Made by a program: the position numbers and the translations under genes
The notes under the pieces: generated by a model
What the model saw: only the letters and a program-made list of their open reading frames with translations
What the model was told of the DNA's origin: nothing
Database searches by the model: none
Origin: an uncultured Butyrivibrio sp.
Lineage (GTDB): Bacteria; Bacillota; Clostridia; Lachnospirales; Lachnospiraceae
NCBI GenBank assembly: GCA_946536145.1
Contig: CAMNEA010000001.1
Span: forward strand, 93,107 to 157,106
Direction of reading: 5' to 3'
DNA: 64,000 nucleotides
Shown here: positions 61,029 to 64,000 of the stretch, one piece after another
Layout: every line of letters starts with the position of its first letter
How positions within the stretch are numbered: position 1 is the first letter of the stretch

Positions 61029-62123
61029 ATGCGGGCACAAATTCTTAAGGGCATCGGAGAAATTGAATATACTGAAGTGGAAAAGCCTGTTCCGGGATGC
61101 GATGAAGCACTTGTAAGAATTACAAGATGCGGAATATGTGGATCGGACATTCCCAGGATTTATAAGACCGGGGCTCACAATATGCCGCTCATACCGGGGC
61201 ACGAGATGACTGGAGTAGTGGAGGCTTGCGCTAGGAGACCGGAGCTTGTGGGGAAAAGAGTGGGAATCTTCCCGCTGATTCCCTGTCATAACTGCATACA
61301 GTGCAGCAATGGGCATTATGAGATGTGTACCAATTATGATTATTTGGGATCCCGCTCCGATGGCGGATTTGCTGAGTATGTGAAGGTTCCGGTATGGAAT
61401 CTCTTATCAATTCCCGATAGTGTGACGGATGAAGAGGCTGCCATGCTTGAGCCTATGGCAGTAGCGGTGCATGCAATCAGGCAGATGGGACTTATTGGGG
61501 AAGATGTCGATGAAACTGTTTTAAAACAAAAGAGCGATTCTCAGAACATTGTTGTATGTGGACTTGGAACTATTGGGCTGCTGGTGACTCTTTTCCTGAA
61601 AAATGCGGGATATCGGAATGTTTTTTGCATAGGAAACAAAGATGTGCAGTTAGATAAAGCCCGTGCTATGCTGGTACCCGCTGAGGATTTCTGTGATATA
61701 AGGACCACGGATGAAGGGAGATATATAAGCGAGAAGACTGATGGGAGTAATGCAGATTTTTACTTCGAGTGCATCGGGCGCTCCGAGAATTATGCGCAGG
61801 CAATCAATTGTACGGGGCCGTATGGCAAAATAATGTTGGTGGGAAATCCGGCATCTGATATGGCTGTTACCAGAAACACGTACTGGAAGATCCTGCGTAA
61901 CCAGTTGACTATTTATGGTACCTGGAATTCAAGATTTAACGGGATTGATGGGGCAGGGGACGACTGGCGATATGTTATCGATTGTCTGACTGATTGGAAC
62001 ATGGATTTCAGACCCTCTGATCTTATAACTCATGATTTTCCATTGGCTAAGTTGTCAGAAGGGCTGGAGATTATGCGAGATAAGAAAGAGGAATATATTA
62101 AGATAATGTGTAACATAACGTGA
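61029..62123 (+). CDS. Zinc-dependent medium-chain polyol dehydrogenase
   Basis: This 364-residue MDR enzyme has CGICGSDIPRIYKTGAHNMP and PGHEMTGVVE supplying the catalytic zinc site. PCHNCIQCSNGHYEMC is the four-Cys structural zinc loop. VVCGLGTIGLLVTLFLKNAG binds NAD(P). It resembles galactitol- and sorbitol-type dehydrogenases. Paired with the cytidylyltransferase it suggests reduction of a ketose phosphate to a polyol phosphate that is then CDP-activated, the TarI/TarJ logic; the epimerase at 33665 could feed it. A hairpin at 62155 follows the stop. Confidence 0.88.
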   Translation: MRAQILKGIGEIEYTEVEKPVPGCDEALVRITRCGICGSDIPRIYKTGAHNMPLIPGHEMTGVVEACARRPELVGKRVGIFPLIPCHNCIQCSNGHYEMCTNYDYLGSRSDGGFAEYVKVPVWNLLSIPDSVTDEEAAMLEPMAVAVHAIRQMGLIGEDVDETVLKQKSDSQNIVVCGLGTIGLLVTLFLKNAGYRNVFCIGNKDVQLDKARAMLVPAEDFCDIRTTDEGRYISEKTDGSNADFYFECIGRSENYAQAINCTGPYGKIMLVGNPASDMAVTRNTYWKILRNQLTIYGTWNSRFNGIDGAGDDWRYVIDCLTDWNMDFRPSDLITHDFPLAKLSEGLEIMRDKKEEYIKIMCNIT

Positions 62124-62147
62124 TTTATGTGTTGCCCATCTTCTGGT

Positions 62148-62268
62148 AAGTGGGAAGTGGGAAGTGAAAATTGTTATTTACTTCCCACTTTTGGTGTATA
62201 GGGCTGGTAGTTGGAGCATATAAGAACGGCATAAGATGGATGATATCGGAGAATGTCAAGTGGGAAGT
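62148..62268. repeat. AAGTGGGAAGT repeats and hairpin
   Basis: The 11-mer AAGTGGGAAGT occurs at 62148-62158, 62155-62165 (overlapping) and 62258-62268, and in inverted form ACTTCCCACTT at 62180-62190. The copies at 62155 and 62180 form an 11-bp perfect stem right after the dehydrogenase gene that could act as a weak terminator. Confidence 0.6.
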
Positions 62269-62440
62269 AAAATACAATTGCAACACTACCTATAGGGAAT
62301 CTATCAGCGACCATGATGCATCTACGGAAGGTTTTTACCACGGTCTGATGCTGGGAGAAGATAATAAATGCTATAGAACCTATATTGGAGAGCCAGACAC
62401 CTATCGGTGTAAGAGGTATTCTGGAAGATCTTTGACATAA
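62171..62440 (+). pseudogene. Remnant of an AAA-ATPase-like / PDDEXK_9 protein
   Basis: The 89 codons contain ESISDHDASTEGFYHGLMLG, which resembles the conserved FYHG-x-x-LG segment near the C-terminus of the AAA-ATPase-like/PD-(D/E)XK proteins (DUF1703 type) common in clostridia. Further on, YRCKRYSGRSLT resembles the SNRESGxGRxD segment with losses. Neither the ATPase part nor the catalytic end is present, and no ribosome binding site precedes the first ATG. I read it as a decayed fragment; the match is by memory of the family pattern, not by search. Confidence 0.45.
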
Positions 62441-62442
62441 GA

Positions 62443-62477
62443 ATCCCTCCTGTCGCATTCATGCACCAGGAGGGGAT
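62443..62477 (-). terminator. Terminator of the Rpn-type gene (- strand)
   Basis: ATCCCTCCTG and CAGGAGGGGAT pair with one bulged G around a 14-base loop. On the - strand the stem lies just after the stop codon of the Rpn-type gene and is followed by a T-containing tail. Confidence 0.55.
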
Positions 62478-62484
62478 GTTAAGA

Positions 62485-63345
62485 TCAAGGCTGTATTCCG
62501 TTGTCTTCCAGAAGCTTTCGGAGGCGGGCGTTTTCAGATGCAAGAGACTCGTTTTCAGATGCAAGAGACTCGTTCTCAGATGTAAGAGTTTTAATCTTTC
62601 TGTCTTTATAAGCCTGGCTACGAAGAAACTCCTCGCGCTCGCGAGCAACCTTGAGGACGTTTTTATCCTTATTTGAGAGATACATCGATTCGATAGTAGA
62701 GGTCATATAGGTGTTGTTCTGTGCTACCATTTTAAGATCCTCCCATGTTTTTGCTTTAAAAAGACGGACCCATTTGTCGATACCATATGTAATGTCTTCG
62801 TCTGTTGCCAATTCTTCTTGATTCAATTGTATCACAATCAAGTTGAACCTGTCAGTATACAGGTAGTTGTCCTTGGCATTGCGCATTTGATATTTTGCAC
62901 AGAACTCTGGGTGATCGTCAAAGAGAGTGAAACCAAGGAACCCAATCTGGTATGTGGGACATACGTTATCATAGTCATCGCCATGATCCAGGTTGTCAAA
63001 TTCACGACATAGATAAGCCAGCGAACGATATTGCCAGTTGCCTTGATCACGAAGTTGCATTTCTATATTTATGGTAGTGGAATCGTTCATTATCACAAGG
63101 ATATCCATACGAAACTCTTTGTCAGTAATGCTTTGACCGGGTTTGACTTCGTTAGAGATTATGAGGTCAATTATCGATTCCGGGTCAAGGTGGAGAACCG
63201 ATGATATTAATCCTTTTAGAGCATATTTGTTTTGCTGAAATACAATTCTGAACATGTAGTCATTTGTCATGCCAACGTCTATTGGACCAGTGGCATTCAG
63301 ATAGTTGGTGGTTGTTACCGTGTTACTTATGTTGGAGTGACTCAT
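62485..63345 (-). CDS. Rpn-family recombination-promoting nuclease (PDDEXK transposase-like)
   Basis: This 286-residue protein belongs to the PD-(D/E)XK nuclease / putative transposase family (Rpn, PDDEXK_2). Near the N-terminus DVGMTNDYMFRIVFQQNKYA starts the fold. EFRMDILVIMND with NIEMQLRDQ supplies the catalytic Asp and E-x-Q in place of E-x-K, and WQYRSLAYLCREF follows. The C-terminus is a coiled coil with a perfect seven-residue repeat (SENESLA, three copies). The start at 63345 has GAAAGGA upstream; the frame is open 25 codons further but without signals. Such genes move horizontally and recombine often, in line with the relic copy at 63606. Confidence 0.88.
   Translation of the reverse strand: MSHSNISNTVTTTNYLNATGPIDVGMTNDYMFRIVFQQNKYALKGLISSVLHLDPESIIDLIISNEVKPGQSITDKEFRMDILVIMNDSTTINIEMQLRDQGNWQYRSLAYLCREFDNLDHGDDYDNVCPTYQIGFLGFTLFDDHPEFCAKYQMRNAKDNYLYTDRFNLIVIQLNQEELATDEDITYGIDKWVRLFKAKTWEDLKMVAQNNTYMTSTIESMYLSNKDKNVLKVAREREEFLRSQAYKDRKIKTLTSENESLASENESLASENARLRKLLEDNGIQP
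62527..62589 (-). repeat. 21-bp tandem repeat inside the Rpn-type gene
   Basis: About three copies of a 21-bp unit (CGTTTTCAGATGCAAGAGACT and a variant) lie in tandem near the 3' end of the gene. Each encodes one coiled-coil heptad, so copy number can change without breaking the frame. Confidence 0.8.
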
Positions 63346-63496
63346 TATAAATCCTTTCGATAGATGTTTTTCCAAATCTCTTGCGCAAGTGGTTTGGGAT
63401 GGCTGGCGGGATGTCGCCATGACAGCCTATGAGCTGTGATTGAATGTGGTTCGAGGGAAGAAGCTTTCGAGACACAATTGATATGATACCATCAAA

Positions 63497-63561
63497 ATCT
63501 TAAGATTTACCGTTGGAATTTCTTGAGATTTTCTTAAGATTTTCTTTAGAATTCTTAAGAT
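63497..63561. promoter_or_regulatory. Four phased TTCTTAAGAT palindromes upstream of the Rpn-type gene
   Basis: ATCTTAAGAT at 63497, TTCTTGAGAT at 63520, TTCTTAAGAT at 63531 and TTCTTAAGAT at 63552. Start-to-start distances are 23, 11 and 21 bp, close to two, one and two helical turns. The cluster lies 150-215 bp before the Rpn start on the - strand and looks like a multi-site operator. The other sequence between 63346 and 63605 shows nothing I can name. Confidence 0.5.
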
Positions 63562-63605
63562 GCTAATTTGGAGATGAGAAATAGCACAGAATTGAACATG
63601 TAAAC

Positions 63606-63665
63606 GGAGGGGATGTTAAGATCAAGGCTGTGTTCCGTTGTCTTCCAGAAGCTTACGGAGGTGGG
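63606..63665 (-). pseudogene. 3' relic of a second Rpn-type gene
   Basis: These 60 bp match 62469-62528 at 57 of 60 positions. On the - strand they encode LRKLLEDNGTQP and a stop, the last residues of the neighbouring Rpn-type protein (which ends LRKLLEDNGIQP), plus its trailing sequence. Everything upstream of this piece has been lost and replaced by the inverted-repeat element that abuts it at 63665. Confidence 0.75.
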
Positions 63666-63728
63666 GCAATGTAAAATAAAGTGCGTAAGTTGATGGTTTT
63701 CACCTTACACACTTTATTTTACATTGCC
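63665..63728. mobile_element. 64-bp inverted-repeat element (possible MITE or collapsed insertion sequence)
   Basis: Two 25-bp arms, 63665-63689 starting GGCAATGTAAAATAAAGTG and 63704-63728 ending TTTATTTTACATTGCC, match at 24 of 25 positions around a 14-bp centre. No coding sequence is inside. The arms have the length and look of insertion-sequence ends (the inner TTACACA recalls IS256-type ends), so this may be an internally deleted element. It truncates the Rpn relic at 63606. Confidence 0.55.
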
Positions 63729-63744
63729 AAAGGATAACTCACAG

Positions 63745-63777
63745 AGACTCCGGTCAGCTTAAGACCGGAGTCTTTTT
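63745..63777 (+). terminator. Rho-independent terminator
   Basis: A perfect 11-bp stem AGACTCCGGTC/GACCGGAGTCT with a 7-base loop is followed by TTTT on the + strand. No + strand gene is seen upstream within 1.3 kb, so it may belong to sequence that was deleted, or act on antisense transcripts. Confidence 0.7.
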
Positions 63778-63800
63778 AGTGTACCCGGCGGGCACACATT

Positions 63801-64000
63801 CTAATTGTTGAGAATCCCTTCAGCCATTTTCACTGCGTCATCATAGGTCATGGAAGAAGTCTGTTCTACAAAATACTCTGCAAGGCTTTTGATATCTTCT
63901 TTTTTGGTCATTGTTGAACCATTATTGAAACCATCATCATAGTTCGTAAGCGGTAAATAAACGGCGTATAGTAATAGCTCTTCCAAACTGATAGACTTCT
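63801..64000 (-). CDS. C-terminal part of a protein cut by the window edge
   Basis: The - strand is open from the window end to a stop codon at 63801. It encodes at least 66 residues ending SMTYDDAVKMAEGILNN. A TTG at 63986 could be a start but has no ribosome binding site in view, so the gene probably begins beyond 64000. The sequence is acidic and partly helical. I do not recognise it. Confidence 0.45.
   Translation of the reverse strand, partial: KSISLEELLLYAVYLPLTNYDDGFNNGSTMTKKEDIKSLAEYFVEQTSSMTYDDAVKMAEGILNN

Noticed and set aside
63665..63728. A complete insertion sequence
   Set aside because: Only 64 bp, no transposase frame inside or next to it; kept as an inverted-repeat element only.
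1..64000. tRNA, rRNA or known riboswitch
   Set aside because: No stretch with a tRNA fold or conserved rRNA or riboswitch core was recognised by eye; a covariance-model scan would settle it.

Overview
The window reads as chromosome of a motile, Gram-positive anaerobe of the Clostridia, most likely a Lachnospiraceae of the Butyrivibrio / Pseudobutyrivibrio kind. The reasons are strong AGGAGG-type ribosome binding sites, flagellin regulation by the FliW/CsrA pair, short flagellins, sigma-28-type promoters, and the very large and varied glycosyltransferase content. The genus is inferred from gene content and style; no marker gene for taxonomy is present.

Bases 1-18.5 kb are a late flagellar locus: two tandem flgK genes, flgL, fliW, csrA, flaG, fliD, fliS, a small FliT/FlgN-like chaperone and two flagellin genes. 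It is broken twice by accessory genes. Between flgK and flgL lie a 63-bp tandem repeat array with a hairpin in most units and a predicted nuclease-like gene. Between csrA and flaG lie an AAA ATPase with a nuclease-like C-terminus, a small helical protein, a HipA-like kinase and a CgeB-like glycosyltransferase. Sigma-28-type promoters (TAAA-like box, 15-16 bp, GCCGATAT-like box) can be read ahead of flgL, flaG and both flagellins. The second flagellin leader carries a textbook CsrA hairpin.

Bases 18.6-62.1 kb are a glycan and cell-surface modification region of about 38 genes, nearly all on the + strand. The first part (18.6-37 kb) holds CgeB-like and GT4 glycosyltransferases, very large multidomain GT2 proteins fused to methyltransferase and FkbH-like (HAD plus GNAT) domains, an acetyltransferase, LicD, a ribulose-phosphate epimerase-like protein, a cupin, a DegT-type aminotransferase and an FkbM methyltransferase. 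The second part (37-50 kb) is visibly richer in A+T. It holds a nucleotidyltransferase, a CapA-like phosphoesterase, a radical SAM enzyme, a TupA-like ATP-grasp protein, a NodB-like deacetylase and more glycosyltransferases. Here four paralogous proteins of about 165 residues, each with one membrane helix and a Rossmann-like IYGM(K/R)ELG domain, alternate one-for-one with enzyme genes. The third part (50-62 kb) adds further glycosyltransferases, a second radical SAM enzyme, UDP-xylose synthase, an IspD/TarI cytidylyltransferase, a polyol dehydrogenase and a BrnT-type toxin-antitoxin pair.

The main pattern is a Rossmann-like IYGxGxxG module. It occurs alone on a membrane anchor, or fused to the N- or C-terminus of at least eight otherwise unrelated enzymes. 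No flippase, polymerase, exporter or polytopic membrane protein was seen in the glycan region. Together with the adjoining flagellin genes this favours glycosylation in the cytoplasm (for example of flagellin), or at least assembly of nucleotide-activated glycans, over a classical exported capsule. That is inference.

The right end (62.1-64 kb) is a decayed accessory zone: a nuclease-family remnant, an Rpn-type nuclease gene on the - strand with a heptad-coding tandem repeat, a 60-bp relic of a second Rpn gene, a 64-bp inverted-repeat element and a gene cut by the window edge.
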